From Streptomyces sp. WM6378 (GTDB lineage Bacteria; Actinomycetota; Actinomycetes; Streptomycetales; Streptomycetaceae), in NCBI RefSeq assembly GCF_001279695.1, contig NZ_LGDD01000121.1, forward strand, positions 53,769 to 117,768: DNA of 64,000 bases, written 5' to 3'. Position numbers and translations under genes: made by a program. The notes below the pieces were generated by a model. It saw nothing but the letters and a program-made list of their open reading frames with translations. It was not told the origin of the DNA and did no database searches. Each line of letters starts with the position of its first letter. The first letter of the stretch is position 1. Shown here piece by piece: positions 17,354 to 25,272 of the stretch.

Positions 17354-18244
17354 ATGAGCAACCTCCCCAAGATCGCATGGATCGGCCTCGGCATCATGGG
17401 CTCCCCCATGTCCGAGAACCTGATCAAGGCCGGCTACTCGGTCACCGGCTTCACCCTGGAGCAGGACAAGCTGGACCGCCTCACGGCGGCCGGCGGCACC
17501 GCGGCCGGCTCGATCGCCGAGGCCGTCAAGGACGCCGACGTGATCGTCACGATGGTTCCGGCGTCCCCCCAGGTGGAGGCCATCGCGTACGGTGAGGCCG
17601 GCATCCTGGCCAACGCAAAGCAGGGCGCGCTGATCGTCGACATGTCGTCGATCACCCCGCAGACCTCGGTCGACCTCGCCAAGAACGCCGCCGAGAAGGG
17701 CATCCGCGTCCTGGACGCCCCCGTCTCCGGCGGCGAGGCCGGCGCCATCGAGGCCGTCCTGTCGATCATGGTGGGTGGCGAGCAGGCCGACTTCGACGCG
17801 GCGCTGCCGATCCTTGAGGCCCTCGGCAAGACCATCGTGCTCTGCGGCCCGCACGGCTCCGGCCAGACGGTGAAGGCCGCCAACCAGCTCATCGTCGCGG
17901 TCAACATCCAGGCCTGCGCCGAGGCCGTCGTCTTCCTTGAGAAGTCGGGCGTCAACCTCAGCGCCGCCCTGGACGTCCTGAACGGCGGTCTGGCCGGCTC
18001 GACCGTCCTGACCCGCAAGAAGGACAACTTCCTGAACCGGGACTTCAAGCCCGGCTTCCGGATCGACCTGCACCACAAGGACATGGGCATCGTCACCGAC
18101 GCCGCCCGCAACGTCGGCGCGGCCCTTCCGGTCGGCGCGGTCGTGGCCCAGCTGGTCGCCTCGCTGCGCGCCCAGGGTGACGGCGGCCTGGACCACTCCG
18201 CCCTGCTCCGCGCCGTCGAGCGCCTCTCGGGCTCGCAGGTCTGA
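17354..18244 (+). CDS. glxR: 2-hydroxy-3-oxopropionate (tartronate semialdehyde) reductase
   Basis: A 296-residue beta-hydroxyacid dehydrogenase. Rossmann motif IAWIGLGIMGSPMSENL at the N-terminus, substrate-binding VLDAPVSGGEAGAIE near residue 120, and the catalytic-Lys region GSGQTVKAANQLIVAVNI near 175. It reduces tartronate semialdehyde (product of glyoxylate carboligase) to D-glycerate with NAD(P)H. Cotranscribed with hyi and closed by a 17-bp hairpin. Confidence 0.93.
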   Translation: MSNLPKIAWIGLGIMGSPMSENLIKAGYSVTGFTLEQDKLDRLTAAGGTAAGSIAEAVKDADVIVTMVPASPQVEAIAYGEAGILANAKQGALIVDMSSITPQTSVDLAKNAAEKGIRVLDAPVSGGEAGAIEAVLSIMVGGEQADFDAALPILEALGKTIVLCGPHGSGQTVKAANQLIVAVNIQACAEAVVFLEKSGVNLSAALDVLNGGLAGSTVLTRKKDNFLNRDFKPGFRIDLHHKDMGIVTDAARNVGAALPVGAVVAQLVASLRAQGDGGLDHSALLRAVERLSGSQV

Positions 18245-18278
18245 CCCGCTGAAACACCCCCTCGGGGTCCCCAGATTT

Positions 18279-18336
18279 CCGGGCGGCGGCGGCGCTGACA
18301 CCTGTCCTGTCGCGCCCAGGCGCCGCCGCCGCCCGG
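18279..18336 (+). terminator. hyi-glxR operon terminator
   Basis: Perfect 17-bp GC arms (18279-18295 with 18320-18336) enclose a 24-base loop, 34 bases after the reductase stop, and end just before the catalase promoter. Confidence 0.75.
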
Positions 18337-18353
18337 AAGCTCAAACTTCTCTT

Positions 18354-18394
18354 TCAACAAACTGTTGACGTTCCGTTCCGGGCGAATTTACGCT
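18354..18394 (+). promoter_or_regulatory. catalase promoter with TCAACA-N3-TGTTGA operator
   Basis: TCAACAAACTGTTGA (18354-18368) is a perfect 6-3-6 palindrome overlapping the -35 TTGACG (18365-18370). TACGCT (18389-18394) is the -10 after an 18-base spacer. The arrangement matches the urate operon promoter base for base in the palindrome arms and in spacing. Confidence 0.7.
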
Positions 18395-18445
18395 CCAGGG
18401 ACTGCGGAACAAGTCACCAGTGCAGCTCCAGTACGGAAGGTCACG

Positions 18446-19903
18446 ATGTCGAAGCGCGTGCTTACGACCGAGTCCGGCGCCCCCGTCGCCGACAACCAGA
18501 ACTCCGCCACCGCCGGCGTCGGTGGCCCCATCCTGCTCCAGGACCAGCACCTCCTGGAGAAGCTCGCGCGCTTCAACCGTGAGCGCATCCCGGAGCGTGT
18601 GGTGCACGCCCGCGGCTCCGGCGCGTACGGCTACTTCGAGGTGACCGACGACGTCACCGGCTTCACGAAGGCCGACTTCCTCGGCGAGGTGGGCAAGCGC
18701 ACGGAGACGTTCATCCGCTTCTCCACCGTGGCCGACTCGCTCGGCGGCGCGGACGCGGTCCGCGACCCGCGCGGCTTCGCGCTGAAGTTCTACACGGAGC
18801 AGGGCAACTACGACCTCGTAGGCAACAACACGCCCGTCTTCTTCATCAAGGACCCCATCAAGTTCCCCGACTTCATCCACTCCCAGAAGCGCGACCCGTT
18901 CACGGGCAAGCAGGAGCCGGACAACGTCTGGGACTTCTGGGCGCACGCCCCCGAGGCCACCCACCAGATCACCTGGCTCATGGGCGACCGCGGCATCCCG
19001 GCTTCGTACCGTCACATGAACGGTTACGGTTCGCACACCTACCAGTGGACGAACGCGCAGGGCGAGGCCTTCTTCGTCAAGTACCACTTCAAGACGAACC
19101 AGGGCATCCGCAGCCTGTCCTCCGACCAGGCCGCCGAGCAGGTCGGCAAGGACGCGAACAGCCACCAGACGGACCTCCTGCAGGCCATCGAGCGCGGCGT
19201 GAACCCGTCCTGGACGCTGTACGTCCAAATCATGCCCGCCGCCGAGGCCGCGGACTACCGCTTCAACCCGTTCGACCTCACCAAGGTGTGGCCGCACAGC
19301 GACTACCCGCTGCAGCGCGTGGGCCGCCTGGTCCTGGACCGCAACCCGGACAACGTGTTCCAGGAGGTCGAGCAGTCGGCCTTCTCGCCGAACAACTTCG
19401 TCCCCGGCATCGGTCCCTCGCCGGACAAGATGCTCCAGGGCCGCCTGTTCGCCTACGCGGACGCGCACCGCTACCGCCTGGGCGTCAACCACACCCAGCT
19501 GCCGGTCAACGCCCCGAAGGCGACCGAGGCCGACAACTACGGCCGCGACGGCCTGATGGCGACCCGCAACGGCCGCCGCACCGACAAGAACTACGAGCCC
19601 AACTCGTACTCGGGCCCCGCTCAGACGGACGCGGCCCTGTCGGCCCCGCTCGCGATCCACGGCTACACGGGCACGCACGCCGCCCCGGCCCACGTGAAGG
19701 ACGACGACTTCTTCCAGGCGGGCGAGCTGTACCGCCTGATGTCGGACGACGAGAAGTCCCGCCTGATCGCGAACATCGCCGGCGGCCTCTCGCAGGTCTC
19801 CCGCGACGACGTGCTCGAAAAGAACCTGGCCCATTTCCACGCCGCGGACGCCGAGTACGGCAAGCGCGTCGAGGAGGCCGTCCGCGCCCTGCGCGAGGAC
19901 TAG
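18446..19903 (+). CDS. monofunctional haem catalase
   Basis: A 485-residue small-subunit catalase. The catalytic His is in ERVVHARGSGAYGYFEVT, the catalytic Asn in YDLVGNNTPVFFIKDP and the proximal haem-ligand Tyr in GRLFAYADAHRYRLG. It removes H2O2 in the cytoplasm. Between glyoxylate and urate genes, and with an operator identical to that of the urate operon, it most likely serves the H2O2 produced by urate oxidase. The ATG at 18446 follows GGAAGG; the upstream in-frame start would lie on the promoter. Confidence 0.95.
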   Translation: MSKRVLTTESGAPVADNQNSATAGVGGPILLQDQHLLEKLARFNRERIPERVVHARGSGAYGYFEVTDDVTGFTKADFLGEVGKRTETFIRFSTVADSLGGADAVRDPRGFALKFYTEQGNYDLVGNNTPVFFIKDPIKFPDFIHSQKRDPFTGKQEPDNVWDFWAHAPEATHQITWLMGDRGIPASYRHMNGYGSHTYQWTNAQGEAFFVKYHFKTNQGIRSLSSDQAAEQVGKDANSHQTDLLQAIERGVNPSWTLYVQIMPAAEAADYRFNPFDLTKVWPHSDYPLQRVGRLVLDRNPDNVFQEVEQSAFSPNNFVPGIGPSPDKMLQGRLFAYADAHRYRLGVNHTQLPVNAPKATEADNYGRDGLMATRNGRRTDKNYEPNSYSGPAQTDAALSAPLAIHGYTGTHAAPAHVKDDDFFQAGELYRLMSDDEKSRLIANIAGGLSQVSRDDVLEKNLAHFHAADAEYGKRVEEAVRALRED

Positions 19904-19926
19904 TCGCCCGGTTCAACCTCCAGACC

Positions 19927-19963
19927 GTGCAAGGGATTTGACGGGAGGTCAAACCCTTTGCAC
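19927..19963 (+). terminator. catalase terminator
   Basis: The 16-base arms 19927-19942 and 19948-19963 pair with two wobble positions around a 5-base loop, 23 bases after the catalase stop. Confidence 0.7.
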
Positions 19964-20257
19964 AGTCCGATCCGCCGACCCGGATGAGGGGTGGTCGGCG
20001 GATATGGACAACCCGAGGATCGCGGCGGTGTGGCGATGCCAGTGCGGTGGTGAAGGCGTGCGCGCCCCCCTTCCTGACCTGAAGGAAGGACCCGGGCGCC
20101 CACACCAATCGCCGCCGCCGCGATCCCCGCAACCTCCCCCGAGAACCCCGCCCGGCGGTGCGAACGTCCTGTCGCGCCAGCCTCGTTCCGCCGGGCGGCA
20201 ACAACTCCACAGCCAGGACGCTGGGTTCGGTTTACGGTCCCGAACCGAGCGTCCGAT
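19964..20257. other. intergenic region without a recognised gene
   Basis: About 300 bases between the catalase terminator and the next intrinsic terminator. Open frames here are Pro/Arg-rich shadows and none has a good start. The strong terminator that follows suggests that a short untranslated transcript may arise here. Confidence 0.4.
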
Positions 20258-20302
20258 GATCAAGGCCCTACCTGTGGTTTCAGGTGGGGCCTTGATCTTT
20301 TT
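20258..20302 (+). terminator. strong intrinsic terminator with U-tract
   Basis: A 17-bp stem (20258-20274 with 20281-20297, one G-T pair) with a 6-base loop is followed by TTTTT. It is the only textbook terminator of this quality on the plus strand here, and it insulates the Y RNA-like gene downstream. Confidence 0.8.
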
Positions 20303-20440
20303 CATGCCCTTGACGATGGCGCGCATGAGCTCGGCCGACGCGAGTCACGGCCCGAATCCGAGATCCCGAGCAACACCCGCTCGGGATGGGGCAGCCGGAC
20401 TCATATTCACGTGCCGGCATCGCCATCCGCAGCTACCGTG

Positions 20441-20583
20441 GTGCTCGTCCAGGTGCGCAGGCAGCGGTTACTTCGTTTTGGGAACGGGCGGTTGCGGGTT
20501 CGAGTCCCGTCGTCGACTTCGGGTCGGCGTAGCTCAATGGCAGAGCACCATGTACCGCCGCCGACTTTGAACTCTGGACGCAC
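20441..20583 (+). ncRNA. Y RNA-like (YrlA-type) RNA with permuted tRNA domain
   Basis: The 3' half of a tRNA precedes its 5' half. In order: helix strand 20487-20492, T-arm 20494-20510 with TTCGAGT loop, acceptor strand CGTCGAC (20511-20517), loop TTCGG, acceptor strand GTCGGCG (20523-20529), TA, D-arm 20532-20546 with loop AATGGCA, then ACCGCC (20554-20559) closing on GGCGGT. All seven acceptor pairs form, one as G-U. The ends pair outside this: CGTCCAG (20446-20452) with CTGGACG (20574-20580), then GTG (20441-20443) with CAC (20581-20583) across a two-base CT bulge. A bulged terminal stem plus a tRNA-like module closed at the acceptor end is the architecture of bacterial YrlA RNAs, which bind Ro60/Rsr and mimic tRNA. 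A -10-like TACCGT lies at 20434-20439. No Ro60 gene is in the window. Confidence 0.75.
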
Positions 20584-20611
20584 GACGGGCCATCAAGGGC
20601 GGTGAGCGGGC

Positions 20612-21177
20612 GTGAGTGCCGGCTGGGAGTGGGACGACAGCCTGTTCCGGGGTGCCGCCGCCTATTACCGGCGCGGAAGGCTTCCCTATGCGCCCGGCCT
20701 TGCGGACGTACTCGCCGGCGTTCTCAAGCTCGATGGGCACGGGCGCCTCATCGACGTGGGATGCGGGCCGGGCACTCTCGCCCTGGGGCTTGCTCACTTG
20801 TTCAGCGAGGTCGTCGGGGTGGACGCGGACAGTGGGATGATCGCCGAGGCCACTCGCTATGCCGGCGGGCCGGCCGCAGCGTGCTGCCGCACGGAACGCC
20901 CGGCGATGAAGCGGCGGTGCTCACGCGGGCGGGATTCACCGGCCCCGATCGCCACGTCGTTCCCGGCGGACAGCCGCTGGAACGCACGTGTGACGACGTC
21001 GTGGCGTGGGTGTTCTCGATGTCGTACGCGGCTCCGCACCTGTTCGGCCCGCGCGGCGAAGCCTTCGAGGCGGACGTGCGTCGGCTGCTGAGGGAGGCCT
21101 CGCCGTCGGGGTGGTTCTCCGAGCGGCAGCCGAGCACCGAGGTCTTCGTCTGGCGGAAGAGCCCCGCCGAGATGTGA
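20612..21177 (+). pseudogene. SAM-dependent methyltransferase with internal deletion and frameshift
   Basis: From the GTG at 20612 the first 92 residues match class I methyltransferases (YYRRGRLPYAPGLADVL, then motif I LIDVGCGPGTLALGL and acidic VVGVDADSGMI). The homology then breaks. The C-terminal part (TRAGFTGPDRHVVPGGQPLE to VFVWRKSPAEM) continues in another frame up to the stop at 21177. About 80-100 central residues are missing compared with the usual 270-residue protein. Not functional. Confidence 0.75.
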
Positions 21178-21362
21178 TCCGGGGCCCGAGCGGCCTCGCT
21201 TCCCGCCCGGCGGGGCGCACCCGTAAAGGGCTCGGCATCCGCTGTCACCAATTCGGTGTATTCACCTGCAAAGGCAGTGATCTCGACCCCGAGTGCGCGT
21301 CACCCTGATCCCCGTGCGCAGAACCCGCCGTTCTGCCTGATCCGGCCACCCTCGGAGGGGTC

Positions 21363-21833
21363 TTGAAGACGAAGGCATCGAAGTACCTCGCCATTCCGCT
21401 GGCTTGGGGGCTGGCGCTGGGGCCGGCGTCGGCCACGAACGCCGCTGCCGCACCGGCCACCGCCCGGCCCCACCTACCCTCAACCCCCGCGGCCCACCAC
21501 GCCTCCGCCGCCAAACGCGTCGTGCTGACGAACGCCGACGACGACCGGATCGTCGTCGTCACGACCGGCGACGACATCGAGGTCCGGCTCACCGGCTCTC
21601 GCTCCCAGGGGCTCACCTACACCTGGAACGTTCCGCAGTCCGGCGACTCCGGGGTGCTCCGGCGGACTGCCGCCCGCACCACACCGACCGGCGGTGCCAG
21701 CGCCGTTTTCCACGCCGGGAAACCCGGCGTCATCATGATCGCCTCCGTCCGGACCTGCCGCCCCGACCCCGGCCACGTATGCCCTCTCGTCGTCGTGCCC
21801 TGGAAGGTCACGGCAAAGGTTTCACGTGAGTGA
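21363..21833 (+). CDS. secreted hypothetical protein
   Basis: A 156-residue protein beginning at a TTG after GGAGGGG. The signal peptide covers about residues 1-30 (YLAIPLAWGLALGPASA). The mature part is a small beta-rich domain: VVTTGDDIEVRLTGS, LTYTWNVPQSGD, then a C-terminal RTCRPDPGHVCP. The layout recalls chagasin-like (I42) protease inhibitors, which have a similar Gly-Asp start and Tyr-Trp core, but the match is weak and is given only as a possibility. Confidence 0.55.
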   Translation: MKTKASKYLAIPLAWGLALGPASATNAAAAPATARPHLPSTPAAHHASAAKRVVLTNADDDRIVVVTTGDDIEVRLTGSRSQGLTYTWNVPQSGDSGVLRRTAARTTPTGGASAVFHAGKPGVIMIASVRTCRPDPGHVCPLVVVPWKVTAKVSRE

Positions 21834-22320
21834 CCCAGCGGCCCCCTCCCCCGAGTCGGCGGCTCCCGGTCGACCCCATGAGCTGCCGCGCCGCGAAGCC
21901 CGGCAGCTCAACCACCGATGCCCCAACCACCCACGTACGTTTGCCACTTGAGCCGTCGGAAACGGCGCCCGGCACAGGGTCCGGCCATGCACAATGAGGC
22001 ATGACCACGATGCTCGTATCCGCCGCCGCCCGCCGCACCCTCCCGGTCCCCGCGTCCGGCCCCCGCGTGGCGCTCGCCGCCCGCGCCGCCGCCCAGCACG
22101 CGGGGCTCGCCCCCGCCGCCCTCGACCGCATCACCACGCCGGGCGACACCGTGCCGTCCGCATCGGCGTTCCAGTCCGCGCTGTAGGGGCGTCGTCCACA
22201 CATCGCCATGGCGCGCCGTCGACGTCGCAGTGGCGCCATCGGACCGCACCGCGGCGCCAACCGACTCGTAGTGGCGTCGTCCCACGTACATGCCCGCCTC
22301 ACCGCCTAGGATCGGCCTCG
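21834..22320. other. 487-base region with one doubtful small ORF
   Basis: The only candidate is 22001-22186 (+), 61 codons, ATG after AATGAGGC, with an Ala/Arg-rich product (RRTLPVPASGPRVALAARAA) and no recognisable domain. The rest holds no coding signal that I can support. Confidence 0.3.
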
Positions 22321-22980
22321 ATGATTGAGACGATCGTGCTCGACATAGGCGAAACACTGGTACGCGACGACCGCTACTGGGCATCCTGGGCCGACTGGAT
22401 CGGCGTCCCCAGGCACACCCTCGCCGCGCTCGTCGGGGCGGTCGTCGTTCAAGGCCGCGACGCCTCGGACGCGCTGCGCATGCTCAAACCCGGCATGGAC
22501 GTCCGCGCGGCGTACCTGGCCCGGGAGGCGGCGGGCCGTGGCGAGCACCTCGACGAGACCGACCTGTACGACGACGTACGGCCCGCCCTCGGCGGGCTCC
22601 GCGAGCTCGGCATCCGGGTCATCGTCGCCGGGAACCAGACGGCCCGCGCCGGCGAACTCCTGCGCGGCCTCGACCTGCCGGCCGACCTGGTGGTCACCTC
22701 CGACGAGTGGGGTGTGTCCAAGCCCCAGCCCGCCTTCTTCGAGCGGGTGCTGGAGGTGGCCGGGTCGGCGCCGCACGCGACCGTGTACGTCGGCGACCAT
22801 CCGGTGAACGACGTGTTCCCCGCCAAGGCGGCCGGGCTGCGCGTCGCACACCTGCGGCGCGGGCCCTGGGGTCACTGGTGGGCGGACGATTCGAAGGTCG
22901 TCGCGGCGGCGGACTGGCGGATCGACTCCCTCACTCAGCTCACCTCCATTGCCACTGACAATTCGTCAACTCCCCTATAA
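22321..22980 (+). CDS. HAD-superfamily hydrolase
   Basis: A 219-residue HAD-like protein. Motif I is VLDIGETLV with the nucleophile Asp8, but the usual second Asp (DxD) is Gly10. A helical cap spans about residues 20-80, motif II is in RVIVAGNQTA, the motif III Lys in GVSKPQPAFF and motif IV in YVGDHPVNDV. Loss of the general acid/base Asp suggests an altered or poor phosphatase, or another HAD reaction. Converges on a strong hairpin. Confidence 0.8.
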   Translation: MIETIVLDIGETLVRDDRYWASWADWIGVPRHTLAALVGAVVVQGRDASDALRMLKPGMDVRAAYLAREAAGRGEHLDETDLYDDVRPALGGLRELGIRVIVAGNQTARAGELLRGLDLPADLVVTSDEWGVSKPQPAFFERVLEVAGSAPHATVYVGDHPVNDVFPAKAAGLRVAHLRRGPWGHWWADDSKVVAAADWRIDSLTQLTSIATDNSSTPL

Positions 22981-23010
22981 ACAAGTTGAGTTGGCGGCAC
23001 GGGGAAAGAC

Positions 23011-23047
23011 AGGGCCCCACCCCCCCGGTCTTGAGGGGTGGGGCCCT
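23011..23047. terminator. bidirectional terminator
   Basis: Perfect 13-bp arms (23011-23023 with 23035-23047) lie between the converging HAD gene and the short minus-strand frame at 23076. Confidence 0.7.
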
Positions 23048-23075
23048 GGCCCTTCAGCGGGGCCGTATCGCGGTG

Positions 23076-23261
23076 CTACAGGGTGCGGTTGCTGCGCCCG
23101 TCGCAGTAGGTCCAGTTACCGGACTGCGAAACGGGCACGTTGCAGTACGCGGTGCGCACCTGGTGCGGCGAGTTGCGGACGCCTGTGATGGTGACCTGGC
23201 CCTTGTACCAGTAGCCGGCGCGGCCGGTGTAGCCGGTGCCGGGCTCGCCCCGGGTCGTCAA
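23076..23261 (-). CDS. short protein, possibly the C-terminal remnant of a secreted protein
   Basis: A 61-codon frame whose product has paired Cys and aromatic residues (GYWYKGQVTITGVRNSP, RTAYCNVPVS, NWTYCDGRSN), like the end of a small disulfide-bonded secreted protein. There is no signal peptide and no convincing ribosome site, so it may be the truncated 3' end of a larger gene. It follows the secreted hydrolase gene by 60 bases. Confidence 0.4.
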   Translation of the reverse strand: MTTRGEPGTGYTGRAGYWYKGQVTITGVRNSPHQVRTAYCNVPVSQSGNWTYCDGRSNRTL

Positions 23262-23321
23262 CCGAGGGCTGGGACCGGGGTAAACCCGGGCGGTAAGCCC
23301 CCGGTTGGGGGCGTTCGGCGG

Positions 23322-24494
23322 TCAGGGGTTGTTGAACGTCACCTCGGGGTTGGCGGCGGTCGGTCCCGCGAGGACCGGCCGGTCGACGCCCCGCAGCTGC
23401 TGCTCGAAGAAGGCACCCACGTACGTCCGGACGAGGGCGACGGAGCGCTGCGCGGGCAGCGGCGAGTGCGGGAGACCGAAGCGGTCGGCAATTACCGGCT
23501 CGTCGGAGAACGTCATGTGCTCGGCTCCGGCGACGGTCAGCCAGCGCTTCCAGCCGTCGAGGGCGGGCCACGTGGCGTCCCATGTCTTGTCCTTGCCGCC
23601 GGGGCGGTGCGTCTCGTCGTCGGTGCCCAGCATCATGAACGGCCGCCCGCCGAGCCCCTTGGACGCGAGCGTGTCCCAGAACGCGCCGTCCATGTTGACC
23701 CCGGCATCGATGCGCCCGTCGCGCGCCATGGCCGCGAGGGCTGCGGCCCCGCCGATGGAGTGGCCGGCCATGCCGATGTGCCGCTTGTCGATCGCGGTGG
23801 AGTACCGCCAGGCCGGGTGCTTTCCGGTGAGGCGGTCCAGGAGGTACGACGCGTCCGCCGCGCGCGTCGCGGTGACCACGCTGCCTGATGTGCCGTCCTG
23901 CATGGCCTTGCAGGCGACGCAGGTCAGTAGACGACCGCCGGGGAAACTCGTGCCGAACGACTCGTAGGCGTGGTCCACCGACGCGACGACGAAGCCGCGG
24001 CTCGCGAGGTCCTCGGCGAGCGTGGTGAGCGAATAGCGCGGGGCGCCGAAGCCCGGAGAGAGCACGATCAGCGGATGGGCGCCCCGCGCGGGCCGCACGC
24101 CGATCCGGGCGTGTGTCCTCGTGCCGGTGACCTCTCTCGCCCTCGCGGGGTCGATGCCGAGCTCCTTCAGGAGGACCGGGGCCTCGGCAGAGGTCGTGTA
24201 CGGGGCGGGGTGGCCGGCGCCGGGGCGGGCCGCAGGGTAGGTGAGGGTCACCATCAGCTCACGGTCCTGGCTAGACACCCAGGGGTCGCGGCGGGAATGG
24301 TCGACGAGGTGCAGGGTGTCCGCGCCGATCGCGTACTGGCCGATCGGGCGAGGGAGTTCGATCCGCTCGGCGGCGAGCGTCGAGGCGGCGGGAGGCTTCG
24401 GCGGGGCCGCCTGGGCCGTGGTCGCGGCGGCGAGCGGGGCCGCGAGGACTAAGGACAGGGCGACGGCCGTGGCCGCGCGGGAGATTTTGACCAT
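23322..24494 (-). CDS. secreted alpha/beta hydrolase (lipase/PAF-acetylhydrolase-like)
   Basis: A 390-residue exported esterase-type protein. The signal peptide is residues 1-30 (AATAVALSLVLAAPLAA). The oxyanion region is ARGAHPLIVLSPGFGAPRYS, the nucleophile elbow IGMAGHSIGGAAALAAM near residue 245, a likely acid is in INAGVNMDG-type sequence after it, and the catalytic His is in AGAEHMTF near 325. Related to platelet-activating-factor acetylhydrolases and dienelactone-hydrolase-like lipases. The ATG at 24494 places the twin-basic start just before the signal helix. The substrate is unknown. Confidence 0.82.
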   Translation of the reverse strand: MVKISRAATAVALSLVLAAPLAAATTAQAAPPKPPAASTLAAERIELPRPIGQYAIGADTLHLVDHSRRDPWVSSQDRELMVTLTYPAARPGAGHPAPYTTSAEAPVLLKELGIDPARAREVTGTRTHARIGVRPARGAHPLIVLSPGFGAPRYSLTTLAEDLASRGFVVASVDHAYESFGTSFPGGRLLTCVACKAMQDGTSGSVVTATRAADASYLLDRLTGKHPAWRYSTAIDKRHIGMAGHSIGGAAALAAMARDGRIDAGVNMDGAFWDTLASKGLGGRPFMMLGTDDETHRPGGKDKTWDATWPALDGWKRWLTVAGAEHMTFSDEPVIADRFGLPHSPLPAQRSVALVRTYVGAFFEQQLRGVDRPVLAGPTAANPEVTFNNP

Positions 24495-24523
24495 GGACGA
24501 CACGCTAGGCGGACCGTTCGTCC

Positions 24524-24569
24524 GACACGTCCGCCTCAGGTGTCGGAACACGTCCGCCTCTGGTGTCGG
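24524..24569. repeat. tandem 23-bp repeat upstream of the secreted hydrolase
   Basis: Two adjacent copies (24524-24546 and 24547-24569) of ACACGTCCGCCTC plus GGTGTCGG, differing at two positions; the first also forms CGACAC/GTGTCG as an inverted repeat. Located 30 bases before the hydrolase start, it is a candidate operator pair. Confidence 0.45.
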
Positions 24570-24776
24570 GACGGGCGTCGCTTCGTACGCCCCGGGTTGG
24601 ACGCGGTCCGTATGGATTGCGGACGGTATGGATTGCAGGCCGTACGCATGGGGGCGGCGGGGCGGCAGGTTCACCCGGAAGGGCAGTCCTCGCGGGGCAC
24701 GGTGGGCCAGGGGCGTGCCACCCGGGCCGGGCCGCGGCTGCGGTCCGGCCCGGCGGCTCTCGCCTGGCGGCGAGAT

Positions 24777-25004
24777 TTAGAGCTTGTCCATGCGGGTGTA
24801 CGGGCTGACGATTCGGGCCTGGCGGGAGCCGAAGTCGACGAGCATCGCGACGCCGTCCTCGACCCCGATGATGGTGCCCAGGCCGAACTGGTCGTGTGTG
24901 ACCCGGTCTCCCAGGATGAAGTGCTTGGCCGCCGGAGCGTCCGGGGCTTTGAAGGGGCTGGTGGGCAGGTGGCGCCGGGGCGCGGATGGCTTCGTCATCG
25001 TCAC
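24777..25004 (-). CDS. small conserved protein with PcrA/UvrD-type C-terminal Tudor-like domain
   Basis: At most 75 residues. Residues 30-75 (FILGDRVTHDQFGLGTIIGV and VDFGSRQARIVSPYTRMDKL) resemble the RNA-polymerase-binding Tudor-like domain at the end of PcrA/UvrD helicases, here as a free-standing protein. The frame opens at GTG 25004; the ATG at 24998 has the better spacing from GGGG and may be the true start. Confidence 0.65.
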   Translation of the reverse strand: MTMTKPSAPRRHLPTSPFKAPDAPAAKHFILGDRVTHDQFGLGTIIGVEDGVAMLVDFGSRQARIVSPYTRMDKL

Positions 25005-25272
25005 CCCAGTATGCGCCGCGAAACGGCCTGAAGGGCAGGCCCGCCGGATGACGATGGGGAATCGATCCGGTATCTGCGCCGACCGGAACGCATCCTGGTG
25101 CGAAAATCGTCACGAATTGACACGCAACCCCATGGTTGCAAATCTGGAAATGAAGGTGCGCGAGCGGCGCCCGAGGTGCGCGTGCGCGACGTCCGGGGAT
25201 TGCGTATGCGCGTCGCCCGAGGTGGGCGGGCGCCACGCCGCAGGGCAGGTGCGCACGACGCCGGAGGTGCGT

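Noticed and set aside
20494..20546. An ordinary tRNA gene or two adjacent tRNA fragments
   Set aside because: The T-arm half precedes the D-arm half, all acceptor pairs form between them across a 5-base loop, and outer helices close the ends; a permuted tRNA-like RNA explains everything, a normal tRNA does not.
22181..22300. Recurrent GTGGCG/GTCGTC words before the HAD gene as an operator array
   Set aside because: The repeats are short, irregular and expected by chance at this GC content.
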